Source: Allocoprobacillus sp002160865 (GTDB taxonomy: Bacteria; Bacillota_I; Bacilli_A; Erysipelotrichales; Coprobacillaceae). Taken from it: 64,000 bases of DNA. Numbering within the stretch: the stretch's first letter is position 1; each line of letters opens with the position of its first letter. The stretch lies in contig NZ_AP031415.1 of assembly GCF_042850985.1 (NCBI RefSeq), positions 2,232,001-2,296,000 on the forward strand, given 5' to 3'. Of the stretch, positions 26,200 through 34,895 are shown one piece after another. The notes below the pieces were generated by a model that saw nothing but the letters and a program-made list of their open reading frames with translations, searched no databases and had not been told where the DNA came from. The position numbers were made by a program, and so were the translations under genes.

Positions 26200-26472
26200 T
26201 TACAAAATCGTAACCTCCTCTTTCTTCTTTTCTTCAATAATATCATATAACATATGACTATCATCCTTTAAAACATGATCCCTTAATTCATTAACCTTGA
26301 CAACCAGTATACTACGACCGAATTCAATCTCAATGATATCTCCAATTTTTAATTTTGTAGATGGTTTAGCCACTTTGCCATTCACCTTGACACGTGATGC
26401 TTCACTCATCTCCTTTGATAACGTTCTTCTTTTAATAATTCTCGAAACTTTTAAAAATTTATCTAAACGCAT
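26200..26472 (-). CDS. rqcP: Ribosome-associated quality-control protein RqcP (YabO, S4 domain)
   Basis: A 90-aa single S4 domain protein (MRLDKFLKVSRIIKRRTLSK, then VKVNGKVAKPSTKLKIGDII). RqcP binds stalled 50S subunits and helps RqcH add C-terminal Ala tails to nascent chains. It is the Bacillus yabO ortholog by position and sequence; similar proteins are annotated Hsp15. It overlaps the spoVT end by 10 bp. Confidence 0.92.
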   Translation of the reverse strand: MRLDKFLKVSRIIKRRTLSKEMSEASRVKVNGKVAKPSTKLKIGDIIEIEFGRSILVVKVNELRDHVLKDDSHMLYDIIEEKKKEEVTIL

Positions 26473-26981
26473 GACTCTAATTCCTCCTCAATAATATCTC
26501 TTACAAATTCCAGTAATGCCTGATCTATTAAATAATAAGGCGTCTGATGACTTAACATCAGCAAAGCTCCTTGTACAACCTGTTCATAAAGCAAAGGAAA
26601 AATGGTTACTTTTTCCTCTTTCCCATAAAACTCCATCGTGATTTCTATTTGTTGTTCTCTTTTTTGTAATTGCAATAAAAAATCTTTAGATAATTCACGT
26701 CTTTGATATTTTGCCAGACCATCAGAAGAACAGACGACGATACATCTTTTATCACACAATAAAAATGTATTATGATATTTACTATAAAGACGTTCTAATA
26801 AAATTTGAATCGTAGGACTCAGTTTGTATAACATCGAAAACTTCGTTAAAATGATATGATTGTGTTCAACCGCAAAAGAAACACTCTCACCTTCCTTCAA
26901 CATTAACTGTTTTCTAATTTCCTTAGGAATCACAATTCTCCCTAAATCATCAATTCTTCTGACCATACCTGTTGTTTTCAT
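26463..26981 (-). CDS. spoVT: Stage V sporulation protein T (AbrB-type regulator)
   Basis: A 172-aa regulator with an N-terminal swapped-hairpin AbrB DNA-binding domain (TGMVRRIDDLGRIVIPKEIR, residues 4-23) and a C-terminal GAF-like domain, the SpoVT arrangement. SpoVT controls sigma-G forespore genes in Bacillus. The start has GAGGTG ahead. The C-terminal domain is divergent. It opens the sporulation/division cluster. Confidence 0.9.
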   Translation of the reverse strand: MKTTGMVRRIDDLGRIVIPKEIRKQLMLKEGESVSFAVEHNHIILTKFSMLYKLSPTIQILLERLYSKYHNTFLLCDKRCIVVCSSDGLAKYQRRELSKDFLLQLQKREQQIEITMEFYGKEEKVTIFPLLYEQVVQGALLMLSHQTPYYLIDQALLEFVRDIIEEELESCV

Positions 26982-26985
26982 CTTT

Positions 26986-27675
26986 TCACCTCAAATATTC
27001 ATTTGATATTAGTATATCCACTCCTAATTCTTTTAATCTTTGATATTCTTTAAAATCAGGAATTGTCCACGATGCAGTGAAAATATGATGTTTTTTTAAT
27101 TGTTTCATTCTCTCTAAATCCATAAAATCATAACGTGGATGAAAAGCCTGAATATGATATTTCAATAATTCATGATACTTTTGTTCATAATCATTTTCCA
27201 TCAAATAACCAACATAAGCTTTTGGGGCAATTTCTTTCATCTTCAATACTGAAGATAAAGAAAACGAAGAATAATAAATCTGCTTTTCAACTCTCAATGC
27301 TTTGACAAGAGCATGAACTTTTTCTTCAATACCTTGATAAGCAATCACATCTGTCTTCAATTCAATATTCACAACAAATTCTTTATCTTGAATAAATGTC
27401 AATAAATCCTCCAACAAAGGCAATGGGTAAAAGCCCTCTTTGCCACATGAAAAAGAATATTCCTGTAACTTGGCATAAGTATAATCTTGAATAAAACCAT
27501 GACCATTACTCGTACGATCAATCGTTTCATCATGAATCAAGACCAGTTGCCCATCTTTTGTCATATGAACATCTGTTTCCACACCATCAAAACCTTTTTG
27601 ATAAGCCTGTACAAAAGCTTCCATTGTATTTTCTGGATAACATGCACTATATCCACGATGTGCTAATAATTTCAT
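26986..27675 (-). CDS. Glycerophosphodiester phosphodiesterase
   Basis: A 229-aa GDPD-family enzyme hydrolysing glycerophosphodiesters to glycerol-3-phosphate and alcohol. The catalytic HRGYSACYPENTMEAF (His6-Arg7, Glu) and the metal ligand motif VETDVHMTKDGQLVLIHDET are intact. No signal peptide, so cytosolic. I start at the ATG at 27675 (MKLLAHRG); the longer frame has no homology. It reads into spoVT with a 4-bp gap. Confidence 0.92.
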   Translation of the reverse strand: MKLLAHRGYSACYPENTMEAFVQAYQKGFDGVETDVHMTKDGQLVLIHDETIDRTSNGHGFIQDYTYAKLQEYSFSCGKEGFYPLPLLEDLLTFIQDKEFVVNIELKTDVIAYQGIEEKVHALVKALRVEKQIYYSSFSLSSVLKMKEIAPKAYVGYLMENDYEQKYHELLKYHIQAFHPRYDFMDLERMKQLKKHHIFTASWTIPDFKEYQRLKELGVDILISNEYLR

Positions 27676-27679
27676 ATCT

Positions 27680-27725
27680 TTATCACCTTCACTATGGTAT
27701 AATATTATACTATAAATGTGAGGTG
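27680..27725. promoter_or_regulatory. Divergent promoter region with overlapping -10 palindrome
   Basis: The 56-bp gap between the divergent glycerophosphodiesterase and HAD genes holds an AT-rich near-palindrome (TATAATATTATACTATA, about 27699-27715) offering TATAAT-like -10 boxes on both strands. No convincing -35 is seen for either side, so exact promoters are uncertain. Confidence 0.35.
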
Positions 27726-27731
27726 TTACAA

Positions 27732-28517
27732 ATGATAAAAGCAATCTTTTTTGATATTGATGGCACATTATTATCCCATCAAAGTCAAAGCGTTCCTGCA
27801 TCAACAAAAAAAGCTTTGAAAATACTTAAAGAAAAAGGCATTTATACTTTCATTGCAACAGGAAGACATATTTCTGAAATCAAGGATTTACCTTTAGATG
27901 ATTTAGAATTTGAAGGATATATTACCCTCAATGGTCAATATTGTTATAACAAAGAGGGGGTTATTTACGACTTATCCATTGATCCACAAGATATTCAACA
28001 AATTCTTTCTTTCATTGATCAAAAACCATTTCCTTGTATTTTTGTTGAAGATGAGAAAATGTATATCAATTATCACAACCAGGCTGTTGAAACAGTTCAA
28101 AAAGCCATTTCTACCCCTTTACCCGAATTAGGCAATTTAAAACGTGGTTTGACTCATCCCATTTACCAAGTCATTCCTTATGATATAACCATTGAACAAG
28201 AACAAGAAATTCTCCAACAGATGCCCCATTGTCAATATACTCGTTGGCATGATTTAGCCATTGATATCATTCCTCAAAATGGTGGGAAACAAAATGGTAT
28301 TTTAGAAGTTTTAAAAAACTACCATATCTCTATTGATGAAACAATGGCATTTGGTGATGGGCATAATGATATAGACATGTTAAAATTAGTGAATATTGGT
28401 ATTGCGATGGGAAATGCCAATGATGAAGTCAAAGAAGCTGCTGATGAAGTGACTGATAATATTGATCATGATGGAATTTATAAAGCACTTAAAAAGCATC
28501 ATCTCATTGATGAGTGA
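27732..28517 (+). CDS. HAD-superfamily phosphatase, Cof type
   Basis: A 261-aa Cof-like hydrolase: FFDIDGTLLSH at residue 7, ATGRH, then a IIB cap, GGKQNGILEVL with the catalytic Lys, and FGDGHNDIDMLKLV (motif IV). The start is the ATG at 27732 with GAGGTG ahead; the longer frame lies in the divergent gene. The substrate is unknown. The stop lies within the terminator shared with ppaC. Confidence 0.88.
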   Translation: MIKAIFFDIDGTLLSHQSQSVPASTKKALKILKEKGIYTFIATGRHISEIKDLPLDDLEFEGYITLNGQYCYNKEGVIYDLSIDPQDIQQILSFIDQKPFPCIFVEDEKMYINYHNQAVETVQKAISTPLPELGNLKRGLTHPIYQVIPYDITIEQEQEILQQMPHCQYTRWHDLAIDIIPQNGGKQNGILEVLKNYHISIDETMAFGDGHNDIDMLKLVNIGIAMGNANDEVKEAADEVTDNIDHDGIYKALKKHHLIDE

Positions 28518-28530
28518 TGCTTTCTTTTTA
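28493..28530. terminator. Bidirectional terminator between HAD gene and ppaC
   Basis: A long near-perfect stem, AAAGCATCA (28493-28501) with TGATGCTTT (28514-28522), has an inner CTCAT/ATGAG extension and T-rich runs on both sides. It serves the two convergent genes. Confidence 0.88.
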
Positions 28531-30168
28531 TTGTGTTAAAACTTCAGTAATAACAGGTACAACTTGTTTTTTTCTTGAAATAACTCCTGGTAAACTTGCC
28601 TGCTGATCAACAAGTTCAACATGGAATGCTGTTTCTACATAATCTTTGCGTGGCCCTGCAACCAATACTTCACTTGTCGCATTGATGACATCAGTCAATA
28701 ATAGCATTGTAAATTCCATATGATTATCTTTAGCCACTTGATCCATATAATCAAGCATATCTTTTTTATATGGAGCAAAGCCTTCAATATCCATTGTATT
28801 GACCTGAGCTACACCAGCAGATAAATCACCAAATGTAAATTTCTTATAATCCTGATTAAAGATTTCTTCTACTGTTTTTCCAACAAGTGATGTCCCTGCT
28901 TTAAACATACTCATACCAAACTCTTGGATATCAACACCAGCAATTTTAGCCAATTCTTTAGCCATCTTTGTATCAGTTGGTGTACATGTAGGAGATTTAA
29001 ACAACAATGTATCACTGATGATTGCCCCTAGCATTAACCCTGCCATGTCTTGAGGAATATCAATTCCTGCTTCCTTATAACATTTTGCGACAATAGTTGC
29101 TGTACATCCGACCGGTTCCGCTCTAAATAAAACTGGTCCTATTGTTTGAATATCAGCCACTCTATGATGATCAATAATCTCTAAGATTTCTGCTTCTTCA
29201 ATACCATCAATCGCCTGACTTCTTTCATTATGATCGACTTGAATGACTTTCTTTTTCATCCCATTTAACACTTGATAACGTGAAATAGATCCAACAACTC
29301 TACCCATAAAATCAATGACCGGATAACTACGATAACGTGTTTCACTCATGACTTCTTTAACATAATCCACTGTATCATCCGTTGAAAAAGTTGTTAAACC
29401 ACCTTTTTGCATCACATATTCCACAGGTACAGCCTGAATGATTTGTTGTGATGCCATAAATGTATTGAATGGCGTTGAAATGACACTCATATGTGCATCT
29501 ATACATTGTTGTAATAATTCCTTAGAAATGGTTAATGAACCCGTTAAAATCACTAATGATATTTTCTTATTCATTAACTGTTCAATCGCTTCATCACGAT
29601 CTCCACCAACAATCACTACATCATTTTCATGCACACGTTTACTCGCTTCTTCACCAGTCATAGCGGCAATATGAATTTCACCTTTAATTGTTTTTAATTG
29701 TTTATCTAAATAAAGAATACTTGCATCCAATGTATCAATCACATTTTCAATCGGTGTATTCGCTTCTTTTAAAATCAAACTATCCCATTGATCCATATAT
29801 CCTTCAATAATATTAGAAGTTGATAACAATCCCAATAACTGACTATGATCATCTAAAACAGGTGCACTCTTTAAATTCTGTTGTTTCATTAAAGACCAAG
29901 CTGTTTTTAAAGTCAATTCCTTAGAAAAAACAGTTACCTTATCATATTCTAAATCTTCTACTGTCTGTTTTACTGTTTTTAATAAAACAGGAATTTCAGT
30001 ATGAAATCTTTTCAAAATATATTCTGTTTCCTTATTGATTTCACCTAATCTCACAGGCACCGCATTATAACGCCCTATTCTAAATAAATAATCAGCATAA
30101 GCAATCGCACTACAGATAGAATCGCTATCAGGATTTTTATGCCCACTTACAAAAACAATATCTTTCAT
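28528..30168 (-). CDS. ppaC: Family II manganese-dependent inorganic pyrophosphatase with CBS-DRTGG-CBS insert
   Basis: A 546-aa cytosolic PPase. The DHH-family catalytic domain begins SGHKNPDSDSICSAIAYADY and resumes with DHHRVADIQTIG; the DHHA2 domain closes the protein. Between them (about residues 70-300) lie CBS 1, a DRTGG domain and CBS 2, the regulatory insert known from Clostridium perfringens, which binds AMP/ADP (inhibitory) or diadenosine tetraphosphate (activating). Pyrophosphate hydrolysis is thus likely adenylate-regulated. CTCC/GGGGA precedes the ATG. Confidence 0.95.
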   Translation of the reverse strand: MKDIVFVSGHKNPDSDSICSAIAYADYLFRIGRYNAVPVRLGEINKETEYILKRFHTEIPVLLKTVKQTVEDLEYDKVTVFSKELTLKTAWSLMKQQNLKSAPVLDDHSQLLGLLSTSNIIEGYMDQWDSLILKEANTPIENVIDTLDASILYLDKQLKTIKGEIHIAAMTGEEASKRVHENDVVIVGGDRDEAIEQLMNKKISLVILTGSLTISKELLQQCIDAHMSVISTPFNTFMASQQIIQAVPVEYVMQKGGLTTFSTDDTVDYVKEVMSETRYRSYPVIDFMGRVVGSISRYQVLNGMKKKVIQVDHNERSQAIDGIEEAEILEIIDHHRVADIQTIGPVLFRAEPVGCTATIVAKCYKEAGIDIPQDMAGLMLGAIISDTLLFKSPTCTPTDTKMAKELAKIAGVDIQEFGMSMFKAGTSLVGKTVEEIFNQDYKKFTFGDLSAGVAQVNTMDIEGFAPYKKDMLDYMDQVAKDNHMEFTMLLLTDVINATSEVLVAGPRKDYVETAFHVELVDQQASLPGVISRKKQVVPVITEVLTQ

Positions 30169-30183
30169 GTCTATCCCCTTTCC

Positions 30184-30843
30184 TTACATCTTCTTTAAAT
30201 AACGATAGATAGTCGGTTCACTTACAGCCAGTTTTTCAGCCACAAGCACAATAGCTCCTTTGACCTTAAACGTTCCTTTTTCCTGTAAATATTTAACCAC
30301 TTTAATCTTTTCTTCCACATTTAATCTTTCTACAAGAAAATAACTTGGAAATCCCATCTGTTCTAAACACTCTTTAATATATTTATCAATCATCTCATCT
30401 AAAGGTGAAGATAAAATCTCAATTGGATTATCCAACTTAAATTCCACATCTTTACGTTCTTTAATACCTAAAATTCTCTTTAACGTTGTTTCGATATACT
30501 CATAGTCTGAAATATTGACATTTATACAAAGCATACCCACAGGCATTTCATGCCCTTCTTCTTTAATAAAATAAGTAGCTGAACGAAGTAACTTTCCATC
30601 ATTACCTGTTGTTTTATAATTCATGACATAATCATGATCCTTATACTGCTTCGTTTTCAAATAATGAATAGATAAATTCGATAGCTTAGCGCCTATTTCT
30701 CTACCAGAAATATAACCATTTGCAATTGCAACAATTTCCTGCTCTTTGGAAGTGAGATCATGAAGTGCTACTTCAACATTATCACCTAAAGCTTCTCCTA
30801 GAAAATCAACCAATTTTGCATAGGGTTCTAATAATTTATACAT
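30184..30843 (-). CDS. YheO/DauR-like PAS and HTH transcriptional regulator
   Basis: A 219-aa regulator with an N-terminal YheO-like PAS domain (LLEPYAKLVDFLGEALGDNV and TYFIKEEGHEMPVGMLCINV) and a C-terminal HTH_22 domain (KGAIVLVAEKLAVSEPTIYR). Relatives respond to small molecules; DauR controls D-arginine catabolism. The ligand here is unknown. The ATG at 30843 has GGAGG 8 nt upstream. It lies 15 bp upstream of ppaC, with which it probably forms a transcript. Confidence 0.82.
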   Translation of the reverse strand: MYKLLEPYAKLVDFLGEALGDNVEVALHDLTSKEQEIVAIANGYISGREIGAKLSNLSIHYLKTKQYKDHDYVMNYKTTGNDGKLLRSATYFIKEEGHEMPVGMLCINVNISDYEYIETTLKRILGIKERKDVEFKLDNPIEILSSPLDEMIDKYIKECLEQMGFPSYFLVERLNVEEKIKVVKYLQEKGTFKVKGAIVLVAEKLAVSEPTIYRYLKKM

Positions 30844-30908
30844 GAATTTCGCCTCCATTGCAATTATACACTAATTTTTTTAAAAGAGATAGCTTTTTTA
30901 TCATGATA

Positions 30909-30937
30909 AGAAAAAAAGCCGGATTGAACCCAGCTTA
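30909..30937 (-). terminator. Intrinsic terminator of the gal operon
   Basis: AAGCTGG and CCGGCTT (30930-30936 with 30916-30922) pair with one G-U on the minus strand, followed by seven T. The left arm includes the galK stop codon. Confidence 0.8.
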
Positions 30938-32215
30938 ATCAATAACTTTCATACCACCATATTTTCTAACCTTTAAAATATGACAGCTTCCTTCACCAAA
31001 ATATTTTTCAATACTTTGTTTATATGTTTCAACATAATCATCTTCTACAAAAGCTTGTATTGTTCCAGCAAAACCACCACCATGAACACGACATACTCCA
31101 TGTGTTCCTAATAAATCTTCAGACAATGCGAGAGCTAAAGAAACAGCCTGTTGTCCAACATAGTGATTAGAATAAATATTTTGAAGATATTTAAATGAAC
31201 TTTCTCCTGAAGCTTTGACAACTTGTTTAAAGGCATCAAAATCTTCATCTTTTAATGATTGAACAGCTTTTTGAACACGTTTATTTTCATTAAATACATG
31301 AATAGCTCTTAAAACAGCACGATCATTTGTAGCTTCTCTGACTTCAGTGAGATGATTATAGAAATCTTCTTCACTCACATCTCTTAAATATTCTTGCTTA
31401 AAGAAGTGGTTTACCTCTTTTAATTCTTCTGGAATAGACGCATAATCTTCAGTAAGATCGGCATGTGATGCATGAACATCAACAATACATAAACTGTGAT
31501 GGAAACGTGGGAAATCGACATCAATCTTTTCTACAACAGGATGATCATTATCCTTAAAATCAATATGAATCAAACTTCCCACTGAACATGCACATTGATC
31601 CATTAAACCACATGGTTTACCAAAATAAACATTTTCACTGTATTGCCCAATTTTCGCAATCATGACAGGATCCACTTTCATATCATTATACATACCAGAA
31701 AGAACTGTTCCAATCATGACTTCAAATGCAGCCGAAGAAGATAATCCTGATCCTTGCAAAACATCACTTGTCATATAACCAACAAAACCACCAATCTGGT
31801 AATTGAGCTGCTGAAATCTTGCCAGAATACCACGAATCAATCCTTCAGATGATTCTTTTTCATCTTCTCTTAATGTCATATCATTGATGCCTATGGCTGC
31901 AATATCATAATCATCAGATAAAATTTTAATCTTAGCATCATCTTTTGCAACGACTGCAATAATATCTAAATTAATAGCCGCAGCCAATACTTCGCCATGT
32001 TGATGATCCGTATGATTCCCACAGACTTCACTTCGTCCCGGCGTACTATAAATCGTAATCTCCTGATCTCCATAAAGGTCTATAAATTTTTCAATAGCTT
32101 GAATATATCTTGTTTTTTGATGTTCTAATTGTTGTAAATCCATATAAACATCTAATAACGTATCATTATATACATTATTTTGAATATCTTGAATAACTAA
32201 ACTTGCTTTTTTCAT
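30935..32215 (-). CDS. galK: Galactokinase
   Basis: A GHMP kinase phosphorylating galactose at C1, 426 aa. The galactokinase signature GRSEVCGNHTDHQHGEVLAA is near residue 60, the ATP-binding GSGLSSSAAFEVMIG follows, and RVHGGGFAGTIQAF is motif 3. It is longer at the N-terminus than E. coli GalK, as in other Clostridia-like enzymes. The ATG overlaps the galM stop (TAATG). Confidence 0.96.
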   Translation of the reverse strand: MKKASLVIQDIQNNVYNDTLLDVYMDLQQLEHQKTRYIQAIEKFIDLYGDQEITIYSTPGRSEVCGNHTDHQHGEVLAAAINLDIIAVVAKDDAKIKILSDDYDIAAIGINDMTLREDEKESSEGLIRGILARFQQLNYQIGGFVGYMTSDVLQGSGLSSSAAFEVMIGTVLSGMYNDMKVDPVMIAKIGQYSENVYFGKPCGLMDQCACSVGSLIHIDFKDNDHPVVEKIDVDFPRFHHSLCIVDVHASHADLTEDYASIPEELKEVNHFFKQEYLRDVSEEDFYNHLTEVREATNDRAVLRAIHVFNENKRVQKAVQSLKDEDFDAFKQVVKASGESSFKYLQNIYSNHYVGQQAVSLALALSEDLLGTHGVCRVHGGGFAGTIQAFVEDDYVETYKQSIEKYFGEGSCHILKVRKYGGMKVID

Positions 32216-33228
32216 TATTGTATCACTTTAAACTGATATGATGTTGTTTCATCATAAGTTTCTCCTTTTCTTAAGATTGTTGTTGGTTGTTCTTCTAAAT
32301 GAATCGCATCAGGCATATTTTGTGTTTCAATACAAATAGCATCTCTTGCATAATAACGTTCTCCATATTTTCCTAATCGCCCATCTAAAAAGTTTGCTGT
32401 ATATATTTGAGCCTGTGGTAACGTTGTTGATACAATTAACTGTCTTCCCGTTGATGGATGTGTCAAAATAACCTGATTTTCATTGACATCAAATAAAAAC
32501 GGGTGATCAAAACCATTTCCAATTTTTAATTGTTCATCTTCTTGTTCTACTCTTTCGCCAATAAAGGCAGCTTGTCTAAAATCAAAGGCTGTCCCTGTTA
32601 CATCTTTCCATTCACCTGTTGTTAAACCATCGGAGTCAACACAGGCAAATTGGGATGCATGAATCTGTAAAGTATGATGATAAATATTTTCTTTATGACC
32701 AGATAAGTTAAAATAAGAGTGATTTGTAATATTAATCAATGTATCAGCTGTAGATGTTGCTTGATAGTGCACCTTTAAAGTATCACCGATTAATGTATAA
32801 GTCACCGTCAAATCCAAGTCACCAGGATACCCTTCTTGTCCATCAGGAGATAAATAATGGAAAACAAGTGTATGATCATCTTGAATCGTATAATCAAAAA
32901 CTTGATAGCTAAATCCTTTGATGCCACCATGCAAATGATTAGGTCCATTATTCACAGCCAAATGGTAAGTTTGTCCATGAAGTGTAAATTCACCTTTTTT
33001 AATTCTATTTGCAACCCTTCCAACCAATGCTCCTAAATAAGCATCTAATGTCTGATACTGTGTAAAATCATCATATCCTAAAACGACATCATCTTTATGA
33101 CCATTTTTATCGGCCATAATCACTTTGATAATTGTACATCCATAATTAGATACAACAACTTCTAATTGTTCATTTTTCATCGCAATCATATCAATGCGAT
33201 CATCAATATGTTGAATAACTTCAATCAT
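32215..33228 (-). CDS. galM: Aldose 1-epimerase (galactose mutarotase)
   Basis: A 337-aa GalM that converts beta- to alpha-galactose for GalK. NHLHGGIKGFSYQVF, ITNHSYFNLSGHK (catalytic His) and ETQNMPDAIHLEEQP (near the catalytic Glu) are canonical. The start is the ATG at 33228 with AGGAGG upstream, overlapping the galT end by 8 bp. Middle gene of galT-galM-galK. Confidence 0.95.
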   Translation of the reverse strand: MIEVIQHIDDRIDMIAMKNEQLEVVVSNYGCTIIKVIMADKNGHKDDVVLGYDDFTQYQTLDAYLGALVGRVANRIKKGEFTLHGQTYHLAVNNGPNHLHGGIKGFSYQVFDYTIQDDHTLVFHYLSPDGQEGYPGDLDLTVTYTLIGDTLKVHYQATSTADTLINITNHSYFNLSGHKENIYHHTLQIHASQFACVDSDGLTTGEWKDVTGTAFDFRQAAFIGERVEQEDEQLKIGNGFDHPFLFDVNENQVILTHPSTGRQLIVSTTLPQAQIYTANFLDGRLGKYGERYYARDAICIETQNMPDAIHLEEQPTTILRKGETYDETTSYQFKVIQ

Positions 33229-34729
33229 GATTATCTTCCTCCTTACGTAATGATTCAACAAAGTCACAAAAAGCATCAATACCTTCATCATTCATCTTAA
33301 AAACACCTGCGTCTTCTAAAACTTCTACGAATTTTATTGTCAAAGCTGTTTTTAAAACATCATCTACATTATCTTCTTGAATTTGATATTGTTCTTTGAT
33401 TTCATTATACCATAATTCATGTTTTTGTAATTCAGGATAATCACTAATTTGTTTTTTCTGTAATAAACAATCTTTTAATAATTCCAGTTCATTTTTTAAT
33501 CTGGCTGGTAAAACAGCTAATCCCATCACCTCTATCAGTCCTATATTTTCTTTTTTAATATGATGTAAAGATGCATGAGGATGGAAAATACCATCTGGAT
33601 ATTCTTGAGATGTACGATTATTTCTTAAAACAAGGTCCATTTGATATTGTTGATTCTTCATTCTTGCGATAGGAGTGATAGTATTATGTGGTATATCATC
33701 TGTATGTGAAAGAATATCTAAAGCAGGGTTAGAATAGTGTTTCCATGCTTTCAATGTTCTTGAAGCAAAATCAATGATTTCCTGTGGATTGGAAGAAGTT
33801 ATTCTTATCGTTGAAAGTGGCCATTTCAATATCTCAATCTTTGATTGAGGAAAATCTTCAAATGTTAATGTTTGAATCACATCAGCATTGTTCATTGGAA
33901 ATTCATAACATCCACCTTGAAAATGATCATGTGTTAAAATTGATCCTCCAACAATCGGTAAATCCGCATTTGATCCTAACATATAATGAGGAAATTGTTC
34001 AACAAAAGCCAATAAACGTTTAAAAGTATCCTCATTAATAACCATTGGAATATGTTCTTTATTGAAAACGATACAGTGTTCATTATAATAAACGTAAGGT
34101 GAATATTGAAAATAATAGTCTTGCCCATTCAATTTCAATGGAATAATACGGTGGTTTTGTCTGGCAGGACGATTAAAATCGCCACTAAATCCTACATTTT
34201 CTTTACATAATAAACACTTTGGATAACCACTTGTTTTGATAAGTTTTGCTTTCGCAATATCTTTAGGATCTTTTTCTGGTTTTGATAAATTAATCGTGAT
34301 ATCTATTAAACCATATTTATAATATTTTTGAAAATGAATATTCTGATCAGTACGATCTTTACGAATATAATGGGAATCAATGGAAAGATTATAAAAATAT
34401 TGTGTTGCTTTTTTTGGTGAATGTGCATAGCGGCGATAAAATGTCTGCACAACTTCACTTGGTCTAGGCATTAAACAATTCATTAGACGTGTATCAAATA
34501 AATCTTTTTCTACAATGCTGTCTTCAATGATGCCTTGTTCAACTGCATAATTTAACATTTTCTCTAAAATGGGTGTACAATCACCAATCACTTCATGAAT
34601 ATCTTCTCTTTCAAATTCATTCATATTTAACAAATCCAGTAATAAATTTGTTGCATAATCTCTATCAGCTTCTTGTATTAACTGACGATCTAATCCATAT
34701 TGTATTAACTGATTAATTGCATGGTTCAT
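33221..34729 (-). CDS. galT: UDP-glucose-hexose-1-phosphate uridylyltransferase, GalT family 2
   Basis: The 502-aa Gram-positive type GalT, unrelated in length to the 350-aa E. coli form. The GalT_N region and the HDH motif in GGSILTHDHFQGGCYEFPM, together with FHPHASLHHIKKENIGLIEV in the C-terminal part, are typical. It transfers UMP between UDP-glucose and galactose-1-P. galE is not in the operon, so UDP-galactose recycling must be encoded elsewhere. Confidence 0.95.
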   Translation of the reverse strand: MNHAINQLIQYGLDRQLIQEADRDYATNLLLDLLNMNEFEREDIHEVIGDCTPILEKMLNYAVEQGIIEDSIVEKDLFDTRLMNCLMPRPSEVVQTFYRRYAHSPKKATQYFYNLSIDSHYIRKDRTDQNIHFQKYYKYGLIDITINLSKPEKDPKDIAKAKLIKTSGYPKCLLCKENVGFSGDFNRPARQNHRIIPLKLNGQDYYFQYSPYVYYNEHCIVFNKEHIPMVINEDTFKRLLAFVEQFPHYMLGSNADLPIVGGSILTHDHFQGGCYEFPMNNADVIQTLTFEDFPQSKIEILKWPLSTIRITSSNPQEIIDFASRTLKAWKHYSNPALDILSHTDDIPHNTITPIARMKNQQYQMDLVLRNNRTSQEYPDGIFHPHASLHHIKKENIGLIEVMGLAVLPARLKNELELLKDCLLQKKQISDYPELQKHELWYNEIKEQYQIQEDNVDDVLKTALTIKFVEVLEDAGVFKMNDEGIDAFCDFVESLRKEEDNHD

Positions 34730-34756
34730 ATTTTGTCCTCCTCATTATCTACCTAT

Positions 34757-34785
34757 ACCATACCACGCTTCTTAGAAAACTTCAA
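34757..34785 (-). promoter_or_regulatory. Promoter of galT-galM-galK
   Basis: On the minus strand, TTGAAG (34785-34780), 17 bp, then TATGGT (34762-34757), about 30 bp upstream of the galT ATG. The inverted repeat at 34792-34812 lies immediately upstream of the -35. Confidence 0.6.
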
Positions 34786-34791
34786 ATATTT

Positions 34792-34812
34792 TTTACTTAT
34801 TATTTAAGTAAA
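34792..34812. promoter_or_regulatory. Candidate operator between galT and the LacI-type regulator
   Basis: A perfect 8-bp inverted repeat TTTACTTA, 5 bp, TAAGTAAA (34792-34799 and 34805-34812) is followed by a third TTTTTACTTATT half-site (about 34813-34824). It lies between divergent galTMK and the regulator gene, where a GalR/LacI operator is expected, though it lacks the usual central CG of LacI-family sites. Confidence 0.5.
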
Positions 34813-34895
34813 TTTTTACTTATTGAGATATTCTTTGAAATTTCATAGCATTTTCATGTATTTTCCTATATAATAAAGAAAATAAGGAGGTAACT

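Noticed and set aside
30859..30908. Promoter of the YheO-like regulator
   Set aside because: A TATAAT is present (near 30864) but no acceptable -35 or extended -10, so it was not listed as a feature.
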